Assembly (NCBI GenBank): GCA_008017255.1
Contig: SSHD01000099.1
Location: 1-7,538 of the forward strand
Direction of reading: 5' to 3'
DNA length: 7,538 bases
Source of the DNA: Acinetobacter sp.
GTDB lineage: Bacteria > Pseudomonadota > Gammaproteobacteria > Pseudomonadales > Moraxellaceae
In this document: positions 1 to 6,061 of the stretch, piece by piece
Position numbering within the stretch: the first letter of the stretch is position 1
Layout: each line of letters opens with the position of its first letter
Made by a program: the position numbers and the translations under genes
The notes under the pieces: generated by a model
Told to the model about the DNA's origin: nothing
The model's input: the letters and a program-made list of their open reading frames with translations, nothing else
Databases searched by the model: none

Positions 1-2729
1 ATGCCGTAAAAGACATCAAGCCACGTCAAGTGCCTGAAACCAAGCCTGCGTGTCGCCTCAGCGGTTTAGAACCATTTAACATTTATGATTCTTCACTCTT
101 TGTGAATGTCGGCGAACGTACCAACGTGACAGGGTCTAAAAAATTCTTACGTTTAATTCGTGAAGAAAACTTCGCAGAGGCGCTTTCAGTTGCACAACAA
201 CAAGTGGAAGCAGGTGCACAGGTCATCGACATTAACATGGATGAGGGTATGCTCGATTCGCAAACTGCGATGGTGCATTTCCTGAATTTAGTTGCCTCTG
301 AACCTGATATTTCTCGTGTGCCGATTATGATTGACTCCTCGAAATGGGAGATTATTGAAGCGGGTTTGAAATGCGTACAAGGCAAGCCGATTGTCAACTC
401 GATTTCACTAAAAGAAGGTTATGACGAGTTTGTCGAAAAAGCTCGCCTGTGCCGTCAATATGGCGCGGCGATTATTGTCATGGCATTTGATGAAAACGGT
501 CAAGCCGACACCGCAGCACGTAAACGTGAAATCTGTAAACGCTCTTATGATGTATTGGTGAATGATGTCGGCTTCCCTGCTGAAGATATTATTTTTGACC
601 CGAACGTGTTTGCCGTCGCCACTGGTATTGAAGAACACAATAACTATGCGGTTGATTTTATTGAAGCCACAGGTTGGATTAAACAAAACTTACCACATGC
701 GATGATTTCAGGTGGCGTGTCTAACGTGTCGTTCTCGTTCCGTGGTAATGAACCTGTGCGTGAAGCGATTCACTCAGTGTTTTTGTATTATGCCATCAAA
801 CAAGGCATGACCATGGGCATCGTCAATGCGGGGCAAATGGCGATTTATGATGATATTCCTGCCGAGCTAAAAGATGCGGTGGAAAATGTTGTTCTAAACC
901 AAAAGCAAGGCGAAAGCGGTCAAGATGCCACCGAAAAACTACTAGAGATTGCGGAAAAATATCGTGGTCATACTGGCGCAGCCAAAGAAGCAGAAAACTT
1001 GGAATGGCGCAATCAAAGCGTTGAAAAACGCCTTGAATATGCACTGGTCAAAGGCATTACCACTTATATAGATGAAGACACCGAAGAAGCCCGCCTGAAA
1101 TCTAAACGTCCGTTGGATGTGATTGAAGGTGCGCTCATGGACGGTATGAATGTGGTCGGTGACTTGTTCGGTTCAGGCAAAATGTTCCTGCCACAAGTGG
1201 TGAAATCTGCCCGTGTCATGAAGCAAGCCGTCGCTTGGCTGAATCCGTACATCGAAGCTGAAAAAACAGGTAGCCAGTCCAAAGGTAAAGTGTTAATGGC
1301 CACTGTAAAAGGTGACGTGCATGATATTGGCAAGAATATCGTCGGCGTGGTGTTGGGCTGTAATGGCTATGACATTGTGGACTTGGGCGTGATGGTGCCG
1401 TGTGAAAAAATCTTGCAAACTGCGATTGATGAAAAATGCGACATCATTGGTTTATCTGGATTGATTACCCCATCGTTAGATGAAATGGTGTTTGTTGCCA
1501 AAGAAATGCAGCGTAAAGGCTTTACCCTACCACTGATGATTGGTGGCGCAACCACATCTAAAGCGCATACTGCAGTCAAAATTGACCCGCAATATTCCAA
1601 TGATGCGGTGATATACGTGGCAGATGCTTCGCGTGCGGTCGGTGTTGCAACTACTTTATTGTCTAAAGAAATGCGAGGTAATTTTATTGCCGAGCACCGT
1701 GCCGAATACACCAAAATCCGTGAGCGTTTAGCCAATAAACAACCGAAAGCCGCCAAACTTTCTTATGCCGAATCGATTGAAAATGGCTTTAAAGTGGATG
1801 AAAACTATGTACCACCGAAGCCCAATACACTCGGTACACAAGTCATCAAAAACTATCCACTTGAAACTTTAGTACCCTATTTTGACTGGACACCATTCTT
1901 TATTTCATGGAGTTTGGCAGGTAAGTTCCCGAAAATCTTGACCGATGACGTGGTCGGCGAAGCAGCGACTGATTTGTATAACCAAGCGCAGTTGATGCTC
2001 AAAGACATCATTGACAACCATCGTTTTGATGCGCGTGCGGTATTTGGTTTATACCCTGCGCAGCGTACTGGTGCAGACAGCGTGAGCGTGTTTGATGCAG
2101 CGGGTCAGAACGTCACGCACACCTTTGAGCATGTACGTCAGCAGTCGGACAAAGTCACAGGCAAACCGAATTTGTCTTTGGCAGATTATATTAGCAGCTC
2201 GAAAGACCATACCGATTATCTCGGTGGTTTTACCGTATCCATTTTTGGTGCTGAAGAATATGCCAATGAATTTAAAGCCAAAGGCGATGACTATTCAGCG
2301 ATTCTGATTCAATCGTTAGCCGATCGTTTTGCCGAAGCATTTGCGGAGCATTTGCATGAGCGTATTCGTAAAGAGTTCTGGGGTTATAAGGCGGATGAAA
2401 CGCTGGATAATGAAGACTTTATCAAAGAGAAATATGTCGGTATTCGCCCTGCGCCTGGCTACCCTGCTTGCCCAGAGCATTCGGAAAAAGCAGTGTTGTT
2501 TGATTGGCTCGATTCAACCAATGCCATTGGCACGCAACTGACTGAACATTTCGCCATGATGCCGCCGTCTTCGGTCAGTGGTTTCTATTATTCACACCCT
2601 GAAAGTGAATATTTTAATGTCGGGAAAATTGCGCAAGATCAGCTTGAGGATTATGCCAAGCGTAAAGGCTGGACGATTGATGAGGCGAAGCGTTGGTTAG
2701 GGCCGAATTTGGATGATTCGATTGGTTAA
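1..2729 (+). CDS. metH: Cobalamin-dependent methionine synthase, 5'-truncated by the window
   Basis: MetH transfers a methyl group from 5-methyltetrahydrofolate to homocysteine through cobalamin, in the cytoplasm, giving methionine and tetrahydrofolate. The frame is open from base 3, so the GTG at base 30 is not the start. About 908 residues are visible against roughly 1,227 in E. coli MetH; the missing part matches the N-terminal homocysteine/zinc domain. Numbering from the GTG, the pterin-binding domain covers about residues 10-290 (DINMDEGML at 67, IDSSKW at 101). The cap and cobalamin domain follow, with GDVHDIGKN at 428-436; this is the DxHxxG motif, with H431 as the expected cobalt ligand (codon 1320-1322). 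The C-terminal reactivation domain carries [12 protein letters not shown] (bases 2445-2480), the AdoMet-binding signature. The frame is intact to a TAA. No convincing terminator hairpin follows. Identification is firm by close match to the E. coli protein as I remember it. Confidence 0.98.
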   Translation, partial: AVKDIKPRQVPETKPACRLSGLEPFNIYDSSLFVNVGERTNVTGSKKFLRLIREENFAEALSVAQQQVEAGAQVIDINMDEGMLDSQTAMVHFLNLVASEPDISRVPIMIDSSKWEIIEAGLKCVQGKPIVNSISLKEGYDEFVEKARLCRQYGAAIIVMAFDENGQADTAARKREICKRSYDVLVNDVGFPAEDIIFDPNVFAVATGIEEHNNYAVDFIEATGWIKQNLPHAMISGGVSNVSFSFRGNEPVREAIHSVFLYYAIKQGMTMGIVNAGQMAIYDDIPAELKDAVENVVLNQKQGESGQDATEKLLEIAEKYRGHTGAAKEAENLEWRNQSVEKRLEYALVKGITTYIDEDTEEARLKSKRPLDVIEGALMDGMNVVGDLFGSGKMFLPQVVKSARVMKQAVAWLNPYIEAEKTGSQSKGKVLMATVKGDVHDIGKNIVGVVLGCNGYDIVDLGVMVPCEKILQTAIDEKCDIIGLSGLITPSLDEMVFVAKEMQRKGFTLPLMIGGATTSKAHTAVKIDPQYSNDAVIYVADASRAVGVATTLLSKEMRGNFIAEHRAEYTKIRERLANKQPKAAKLSYAESIENGFKVDENYVPPKPNTLGTQVIKNYPLETLVPYFDWTPFFISWSLAGKFPKILTDDVVGEAATDLYNQAQLMLKDIIDNHRFDARAVFGLYPAQRTGADSVSVFDAAGQNVTHTFEHVRQQSDKVTGKPNLSLADYISSSKDHTDYLGGFTVSIFGAEEYANEFKAKGDDYSAILIQSLADRFAEAFAEHLHERIRKEFWGYKADETLDNEDFIKEKYVGIRPAPGYPACPEHSEKAVLFDWLDSTNAIGTQLTEHFAMMPPSSVSGFYYSHPESEYFNVGKIAQDQLEDYAKRKGWTIDEAKRWLGPNLDDSIG

Positions 2730-2732
2730 TTA

Positions 2733-2800
2733 CAGTCTAGTTGTTCTAAAATTTTCTTGCGTGAGAATTGTTCGTCCTATATAGTCAGTCTATGTTCTAA
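2733..2800. repeat. Imperfect direct repeat downstream of metH
   Basis: CAGTCTAGTTGTTCTAA at 2733-2749 recurs as CAGTCTATGTTCTAA at 2786-2800, differing by a two-base gap. The stretch 2730-2880 between metH and the insertion sequence is AT-rich and holds no gene. It is probably the original leader of the gene now starting at 3743. A weak promoter-like pair (TTGTTC 2768-2773, 17-base spacer, TATGTT 2791-2796) overlaps the second copy. Function is unknown and the similarity could be chance. Confidence 0.3.
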
Positions 2801-2880
2801 TTACACTGATAATCTATATTTACGTTAAGTTCATATATTTTATTTGTTTTAGCACATAAAAACTTCATCAATTTTTATTA

Positions 2881-2896
2881 GGGTCTGTTGACATTT
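2881..2896. repeat. Left terminal inverted repeat of the IS
   Basis: GGGTCTGTTGACATTT is the exact complement of the sequence at 3704-3719; pairing stops at the next base. The last base of the transposase stop codon overlaps its inner edge. Confidence 0.95.
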
Positions 2897-3642
2897 CATA
2901 ATGGCAACCAAATGTATATGCAAGCTAAAGCAACAGCATTTTCATAATTACGTTTTAGCTTGTCATATCGAGTTGCTATTCCTCTAAATTGCTTCAATCT
3001 TGCAAAAGTATTTTCCACTAAGTGCCTAATTTTATATAGATTCCAGTCCATATGATTATTGTTGGACTGCGTATTTGACTTTCGGGGAATATTGGCTTTT
3101 GTATTCGTCGCGCTTATTTGCTCTCGTAGTGGTTCAGAATCATAACCCTTATCTGCACATAAGACCTCAGTTTCTTCCAAATCTAATTTTTCAACTAACT
3201 CAGGCGCAACTTTAACATCATGTGTTGTTCCATTCGTGATGATAATTTCAATTGGATTACCATGAGAATCAACGGCCAAATGTATTTTTGAACTATTCCC
3301 ACCAATGCTTTTTGATATAGCTTGATCTTTTAACCCAGCAGAGTGTTGATGTGCTCTGATATGAGAACCATCAATAAAAATCCACTCTTTATCTGTTTGT
3401 TTACTGATTAATTTAAATATTTTCATCAGTTTATTATGTTTAGACCATCGACTATATTTTTTGAATATCGAATTTGAATTACCAAAATCTGGTGGTAAAT
3501 CTCGCCATGGGCAGCCTGTTCTGATTCGATAAAGAATAGCTTCAATAAAATTTCTAAGATTTCGTTTGAGATAAATATCAAAATTACGCAGAATAGTTTC
3601 TAACTTTGACCAGTGTTGATCATTCAGCATTGTACGAGGCAT
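2896..3642 (-). CDS. IS5-family DDE transposase, intact
   Basis: This 248-residue protein catalyses cut-and-paste or copy-out transposition of the surrounding element. The N-terminal 60 residues carry the usual IS5 opening, including the RTGCPWRDLPPDFG segment at 41-54. The DDE triad is visible: D91 in FIDGSHIRAH, D164 in CADKGYDS, and E210. E210 lies inside the Y(2)R(3)E(6)K signature, with Y203, R206, E210 and K217 all present. Many IS427-type elements need a frameshift to join two frames; here the whole protein is in one frame with no break. The ATG at 3642-3640 gives the expected N-terminus, but no strong ribosome-binding site precedes it and its first two bases fall in a hairpin (3641-3690). 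Length and motifs argue that it is functional. Confidence 0.95.
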   Translation of the reverse strand: MPRTMLNDQHWSKLETILRNFDIYLKRNLRNFIEAILYRIRTGCPWRDLPPDFGNSNSIFKKYSRWSKHNKLMKIFKLISKQTDKEWIFIDGSHIRAHQHSAGLKDQAISKSIGGNSSKIHLAVDSHGNPIEIIITNGTTHDVKVAPELVEKLDLEETEVLCADKGYDSEPLREQISATNTKANIPRKSNTQSNNNHMDWNLYKIRHLVENTFARLKQFRGIATRYDKLKRNYENAVALACIYIWLPL

Positions 3643-3690
3643 AGCGAGTAGTGAATTTGGTTTGGCGATTGAATTTTACTTACTCGCTAT
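3641..3690 (-). promoter_or_regulatory. Inverted repeat masking the transposase start
   Basis: ATAGCGAGTA at 3641-3650 is perfectly complementary to TACTCGCTAT at 3681-3690. With one bulged base (3680), pairing continues for about five more pairs inwards, including a G-T pair. On a minus-strand transcript the stem includes the first two bases of the AUG and the region where a ribosome-binding site would lie. IS10 and IS50 use comparable stems to block transposase translation from transcripts that read in from outside. The same role here is inference. Confidence 0.55.
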
Positions 3691-3703
3691 TTTTTTATAC
3701 AGC

Positions 3704-3719
3704 AAATGTCAACAGACCC
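3704..3719. repeat. Right terminal inverted repeat of the IS
   Basis: AAATGTCAACAGACCC is the exact complement of the left end at 2881-2896. It contains an inward-facing TTGACA (minus strand, 3712-3707) that may serve as the -35 of the transposase promoter. Confidence 0.95.
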
Positions 3720-3742
3720 TAATTCTTATGAGGAATGTAATA

Positions 3743-4096
3743 ATGGAATACAACACTGCATTAGAAGCAGTTGTTTCTTTATCTTATCGTGACAAATTGC
3801 GTTTAGCTCAACTGTTAATCCAATTAGCACGAAAAGAAGAGGAAGAACAAGCTGTCAAATCCACACCAAAACAAGCAAAGCAATCTTCTTTAAAAGAAGA
3901 AATGCCCGATTTCAATTATGTCAAAGAACGTCTTTTAAAGAGCAAACCAAGAAAATTAAGTTCCTTACAGAACTTTATTGACGCAATGTTCCAATTTAAA
4001 GGTAGTATCTCTGAATCCAAACGTAATCAAATTATTGCCAATTTAAAAAAGGCTAAAGTTCTTCGTATAGAGAACGATAACGTTACGTATATATAA
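3743..4096 (+). CDS. Small charged protein with possible C-terminal winged-helix fold, function unknown
   Basis: The protein has 117 residues. I chose ATG 3743 because GAGG (3730-3733) lies nine bases upstream; the frame stays open further back, but only into the insertion sequence. Residues 1-40 are predicted helical and charged (LSYRDKLRLAQLLIQLARKEEEE), followed by a Lys/Ser/Gln-rich linker. The last 50 or so residues (from KPRKLSSLQNFIDAMF to KVLRIENDNVTYI) have the helix-helix-hairpin look of the small winged-helix ends found on some NYN/PIN-type RNases and LOTUS-like proteins. That resemblance is from memory and weak. No membrane segment or signal peptide is seen. It lies 79 bases ahead of the nuclease-like gene on the same strand and is probably co-transcribed with it. 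The insertion sequence ends only 23 bases before its start. It may be a DNA- or RNA-binding partner or regulator of the downstream gene. Confidence 0.8.
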   Translation: MEYNTALEAVVSLSYRDKLRLAQLLIQLARKEEEEQAVKSTPKQAKQSSLKEEMPDFNYVKERLLKSKPRKLSSLQNFIDAMFQFKGSISESKRNQIIANLKKAKVLRIENDNVTYI

Positions 4097-4107
4097 AATA
4101 TTTATGG

Positions 4108-4127
4108 TTAATATTTTTAAATATTAA
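4108..4127. repeat. A/T-only palindrome between the two small plus-strand genes
   Basis: TTAATATTT and AAATATTAA form perfect 9-base arms around TT. It lies after the stop at 4096 and before the start at 4176. It could be an operator or a weak attenuating hairpin, but in such AT-rich sequence it may be fortuitous. Confidence 0.3.
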
Positions 4128-4175
4128 TTTAAATACTTTCATATCTTGGATACATATTTTGAAAAGGAATTTACT

Positions 4176-4571
4176 ATGCCTGTTCCTCAAACAAGCCTTA
4201 AAGAACAAATTTTAACTCAATATAAAAACCATTCTTATGAATATCTATTGCTTTCATGGCTACTTATGGGTGGTTGGGAAGCAAGTAAACCTAGTGTCGA
4301 TTTAGGTTTAAAAACCGATGTTCAAGTTTCAGATGGTCGGATTTTATATCGTATTCAAGTCAAAAGTTTGGATTCTTTAGATGACAATATTATCGTTGAA
4401 AACAAGTGGAACGATGTTGATATAGATTTTGTGGTCTATTTTTCTAAAAATGCAGATTGGGGATATATCGCGCCTGCCTTTAAAGAAAAGAAGAAATCTT
4501 TAAAGTCACCCGACCATATTCGATTTCATCAACACCCAAAATGCTTTTTAAAGGCTTTTACAAAAATTTAA
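4176..4571 (+). CDS. PD-(D/E)XK-like endonuclease-fold protein (131 aa)
   Basis: The start is ATG 4176, with AAGGA at 4164-4168 seven bases upstream; the TTG at 4146 in the same frame has no comparable site. The visible order is an N-terminal helix with E22 (HSYEYLLLSWLLMGGWEASKP), then a strand with D48 (LKTDVQV), then a strand ending RIQVKS with Q61 and K63. A later hydrophobic strand (VDIDFVVYFS, 81-90) and an aromatic strand (WGYIAP, 95-100) follow. E...D...QxK is the catalytic pattern of the PDDEXK_5-type nuclease fold, the family that includes the I-Ssp6803I homing endonuclease and many small uncharacterised proteins; Q replaces the usual acidic residue, as in that group. There is no signal peptide or membrane segment. 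It is likely in one unit with the gene at 3743. The fold is fairly likely; the DNA target and cellular role are unknown. Confidence 0.8.
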   Translation: MPVPQTSLKEQILTQYKNHSYEYLLLSWLLMGGWEASKPSVDLGLKTDVQVSDGRILYRIQVKSLDSLDDNIIVENKWNDVDIDFVVYFSKNADWGYIAPAFKEKKKSLKSPDHIRFHQHPKCFLKAFTKI

Positions 4572-4575
4572 CTTA

Positions 4576-4617
4576 AAAAATCACTCATTTATAATTCTTT
4601 AGAAATGAGTGATTTTT
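4576..4617. terminator. Bidirectional rho-independent terminator
   Basis: AAAAATCACTCATTT (4576-4590) pairs perfectly with AAATGAGTGATTTTT (4603-4617) around a 12-base loop. The A and T runs at the base of the stem give a U tract in both directions. It sits between the convergent gene ends at 4571 and 4625 and should end both transcripts. Confidence 0.9.
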
Positions 4618-4624
4618 AATTAAA

Positions 4625-5197
4625 CTATACAAACGTCCGTTTATATTTCTCATGGTTTTCGATATTGGTGAGTTCATCTTTTTCATCCCAGATTTGTAAT
4701 TCCCAAGGAAAATAAAAATTCGATTTATTTTTAAAATAGATATGTAATCCTCGATAACCCTGCTTATCTCGGTAATACCAATTTTTTAAACCATACTTTT
4801 CTTGCCACTCATCCAGTAATTCACCAATTACCTGAACCTGTTCAGTGTCTAATATCACTCTCGCACCAAAAACATCATTTAACCAATTATTCACTGGATA
4901 TTGATCTGTATTTGATGAATATCGCTTAATTTTATCATCAATACTTTCCAACGTTTTTACACGATAATAATATTGCAATAAAAACCCTTTTTTATTCTTA
5001 ATTAAATAATCATTAATACTTTCGTGTAAGTTTAAACGGTACTTTGCAATATGTTGGTAGGGTACACGAGTAATCGTTTTAGACAGATTAATCTTTTCAA
5101 TACGCCCTGCTTCAAAATAATCTCGTGAAAAATCAGCATGGATTTTGTTAATGGTTTTAATCATTAACTCAACTTTTTCTAAAGTCTCATCTTTCAT
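4625..5197 (-). CDS. Stand-alone RelA/SpoT-type synthetase domain protein (small alarmone synthetase-like)
   Basis: This 190-residue cytoplasmic protein contains a RelA/SpoT nucleotidyltransferase domain and no hydrolase, TGS or ACT domain. Landmarks: RVKTLESIDDKI at 79-90 (R79, K81, S85, K89, matching the ATP-binding RxK...S...K segment); DVFGAR at 108-113, with D108 as the expected magnesium ligand; KQGYRGLH at 145-152, with Y148 as the expected guanine-stacking tyrosine; WELQIWD at 165-171, with E166 as the second catalytic acid; and HEKYK at 182-186. All key synthetase positions I can place are filled, so activity is plausible. Family members either make (p)ppGpp or (p)ppApp or, as toxSAS toxins such as FaRel2 and CapRel, pyrophosphorylate tRNA 3' ends; the sequence alone does not decide which. 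It is slightly shorter than typical family members and ends just after the HExY motif. No antitoxin is adjacent on the same strand. The start has only a weak AAAG/GAG ribosome site. Confidence 0.85.
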   Translation of the reverse strand: MKDETLEKVELMIKTINKIHADFSRDYFEAGRIEKINLSKTITRVPYQHIAKYRLNLHESINDYLIKNKKGFLLQYYYRVKTLESIDDKIKRYSSNTDQYPVNNWLNDVFGARVILDTEQVQVIGELLDEWQEKYGLKNWYYRDKQGYRGLHIYFKNKSNFYFPWELQIWDEKDELTNIENHEKYKRTFV

Positions 5198-5202
5198 CTT
5201 TT

Positions 5203-5222
5203 ACTCAATCCATCACTCAATC
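5203..5222. repeat. Short direct repeat upstream of the RelA/SpoT-like gene
   Basis: ACTCAATC occurs at 5203-5210 and again at 5215-5222, twelve bases apart, six bases upstream of the start codon at 5197. On the coding strand this is GATTGAGT twice, overlapping the leader. It may bind a regulator or be a small duplication. No clear promoter hexamers were found nearby. Confidence 0.3.
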
Positions 5223-5298
5223 AGGGGCTATTTTGCCGAATAAAATAACTTGGATATTATGGCACTACCTTATAGAAAGGCGAATACTATTTGCAAGG

Positions 5299-5415
5299 CT
5301 AATCTATTGACAACCGCTCCACAAACAACACCCCATTTAAATGATCGACCTCATGCTGCACAATCCTTGCAGGAAAACTCTCATAACTGCTTTCAACTTC
5401 ACAGCCTGCGATTAC
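5299..5415 (-). pseudogene. Remnant of the 3' end of a peptide deformylase gene
   Basis: In the minus-strand frame the stretch reads ...EVESSYESFPARIVQHEVDH, then LNGVLFVERLSID and a TAG stop at 5299-5301. This is the last third of a peptide deformylase, including the QHEVDH metal-binding motif. It lacks the GxGIAAPQ and EGCLS motifs and any start, so it cannot be functional. It is nearly identical to the end of the intact def at 6062-6550 over 84 bases and stops at the equivalent codon, but its last four residues differ (LSID against MAEV), as does sequence upstream of the core. It is therefore a different allele rather than a simple fresh copy. It begins just after the vapC stop (5422), in the same frame, with two intervening stop codons. 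Confidence 0.9.
5314..5397. repeat. Direct repeat copy A of the def 3' end
   Basis: This copy aligns to 6077-6160 at a constant offset of 763 bases with five mismatches in 84 positions (5317, 5379, 5388-5390). The core 5318-5378 (61 bases) is identical. Both copies have the same orientation and together enclose the vapBC module. Confidence 0.97.
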
Positions 5416-5421
5416 TCAACA

Positions 5422-5805
5422 TTAATGCAAAGATTCCCCCACATAGGCAAGATCAAAACGGAGTGCCAACTGCTGCAAGCGTTTATCAAGTGTCCACAGT
5501 TTGGTCTGTGGCGTAAGTTGAGTCGCTGCCAATAATGATAAATCCACCAAGCCACAACCTAGTCCATAGAGCTGTTGCTGCTCAATCCACGCCATTACTT
5601 CAAAATCAGTCGCAGATTCACTATGGCGTAATTGCGCAATCGCATTTAAGGTTTGCGAACGCGGCGCAGGCGGTGTACCGCATGCTAATTCCAATATGAC
5701 CATTGGATGAGTAAGGGCAAAATCCTGCTCCAAAAGTTGGATTAAATGCGCATTACCATATTTGAAATGATCGACCCATACCGATGTATCAATCAAAACA
5801 TTCAC
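5422..5805 (-). CDS. vapC: VapC-family PIN-domain toxin (ribonuclease)
   Basis: The protein has 127 residues, typical for VapC. It starts with GTG at 5805-5803, which overlaps the antitoxin stop as GTGA and so indicates translational coupling. The four PIN-domain acids are visible: D6 in LIDTSVW, E39 in [11 protein letters not shown]88 in GLVDLSLLA and D107 in LWTLDKRL. These coordinate magnesium in an RNase site; family members cut tRNA or rRNA and halt translation until bound by their antitoxin. It is the second gene of a minus-strand operon with the ribbon-helix-helix gene upstream. The def remnant begins only a few bases after its stop and no terminator separates them. The pair sits between the two def 3' ends. 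The RNA target cannot be predicted from the sequence. Confidence 0.93.
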   Translation of the reverse strand: MNVLIDTSVWVDHFKYGNAHLIQLLEQDFALTHPMVILELACGTPPAPRSQTLNAIAQLRHSESATDFEVMAWIEQQQLYGLGCGLVDLSLLAATQLTPQTKLWTLDKRLQQLALRFDLAYVGESLH

Positions 5806-6005
5806 TGCGTTGTGTCCATATTACGTCGTGGAATATCTTGCATATCAGGCATTGTTCCACCGAGTGCAGCTAAGCGTTTTGCAGTTTGCACACGTATGTA
5901 GGTGCGTATCGCTTCTTTAAATAAATCCGATTTATCCATCGACTGATCCGCTACAGCCAAAGCCTGTTCATAGAGCGCATCATCTATCGTTACTGTTGTA
6001 CGCAT
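5802..6005 (-). CDS. vapB: VapB-family ribbon-helix-helix antitoxin
   Basis: The protein has 67 residues from ATG 6005-6003, chosen because GAGG (6015-6012) lies six bases upstream; a longer reading from 6020 would start inside that ribosome site and add MMRWC. The N-terminus [20 protein letters not shown] is the classic VapB ribbon-helix-helix: a DNA-binding strand, then helices through [17 protein letters not shown]. The C-terminal part, [20 protein letters not shown], matches the toxin-binding tail of this family. It neutralises the PIN toxin and, with it, represses the operon. A perfect 14-bp palindrome just upstream (6015-6028) is a good operator candidate. The gene lies 56 bases downstream of def on the same strand, so some read-through from def is possible. 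Confidence 0.92.
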   Translation of the reverse strand: MRTTVTIDDALYEQALAVADQSMDKSDLFKEAIRTYIRVQTAKRLAALGGTMPDMQDIPRRNMDTTQ

Positions 6006-6014
6006 ACACCACCT

Positions 6015-6028
6015 CATCAATATTGATG
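6015..6028. promoter_or_regulatory. Palindromic operator candidate for vapBC
   Basis: CATCAATATTGATG is a perfect 14-bp palindrome ending at the vapB ribosome-binding site; its outermost base is shared with GAGG. Ribbon-helix-helix antitoxins bind such palindromes next to their own start. A TATGAT -10-like hexamer lies upstream on the minus strand but without a good -35, so the promoter itself is unresolved. Confidence 0.6.
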
Positions 6029-6061
6029 CAATATGTCATCATTTTAATCATACAGTATATT

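Larger units (their letters stand above)
2881..3719 (-). mobile_element. Complete IS5-family insertion sequence (839 bp), IS427-like by target choice
   Basis: The element is bounded by perfect 16-bp terminal inverted repeats, GGGTCTGTTGACATTT at the left and its complement at the right. It contains a single transposase gene on the minus strand that fills almost all of it. The left end is preceded by TTA and the right end followed by TAA. A TA was therefore duplicated at a TTAA target (TA at 2879-2880 and 3720-3721). A YTAR target with TA duplication is characteristic of the IS427 subgroup of IS5. Both ends carry a perfect TTGACA facing inward; the one at 3712-3707 points towards the transposase, but no good -10 lies at normal spacing. 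Intact ends, target duplication and open transposase suggest a recent and possibly active insertion. I cannot assign an ISfinder name from memory. Confidence 0.95.

Noticed and set aside
30..32. GTG as a possible metH start
   Set aside because: The frame is open upstream to base 3 and the protein continues the known MetH sequence, so the gene is cut by the window rather than starting here.
83..1756. Several minus-strand open frames opposite metH
   Set aside because: They are antisense shadows of a well-conserved coding sequence without starts or motifs of their own.
2881..3719. IS ends as junction promoter parts
   Set aside because: The TTGACA in each end faces inwards at both ends, so an abutted-ends circle would not form the usual outward -35 with inward -10.
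3662..3742. Upstream extension of the 117-residue gene into the IS
   Set aside because: The extension begins at a TTG inside the IS and translates IS end sequence; GAGG at 3730 fits the ATG at 3743.
2730..5298. CRISPR array, tRNA, rRNA or riboswitch
   Set aside because: No regularly spaced repeats, cloverleaf or recognisable RNA fold was found by eye in this islet or elsewhere in the window.
5250..5535. Two overlapping plus-strand open frames of 88 and 64 codons
   Set aside because: They run antisense to the def remnant and the end of vapC, have no ribosome site and encode no recognisable protein. The minus-strand reading has clear deformylase and PIN motifs.
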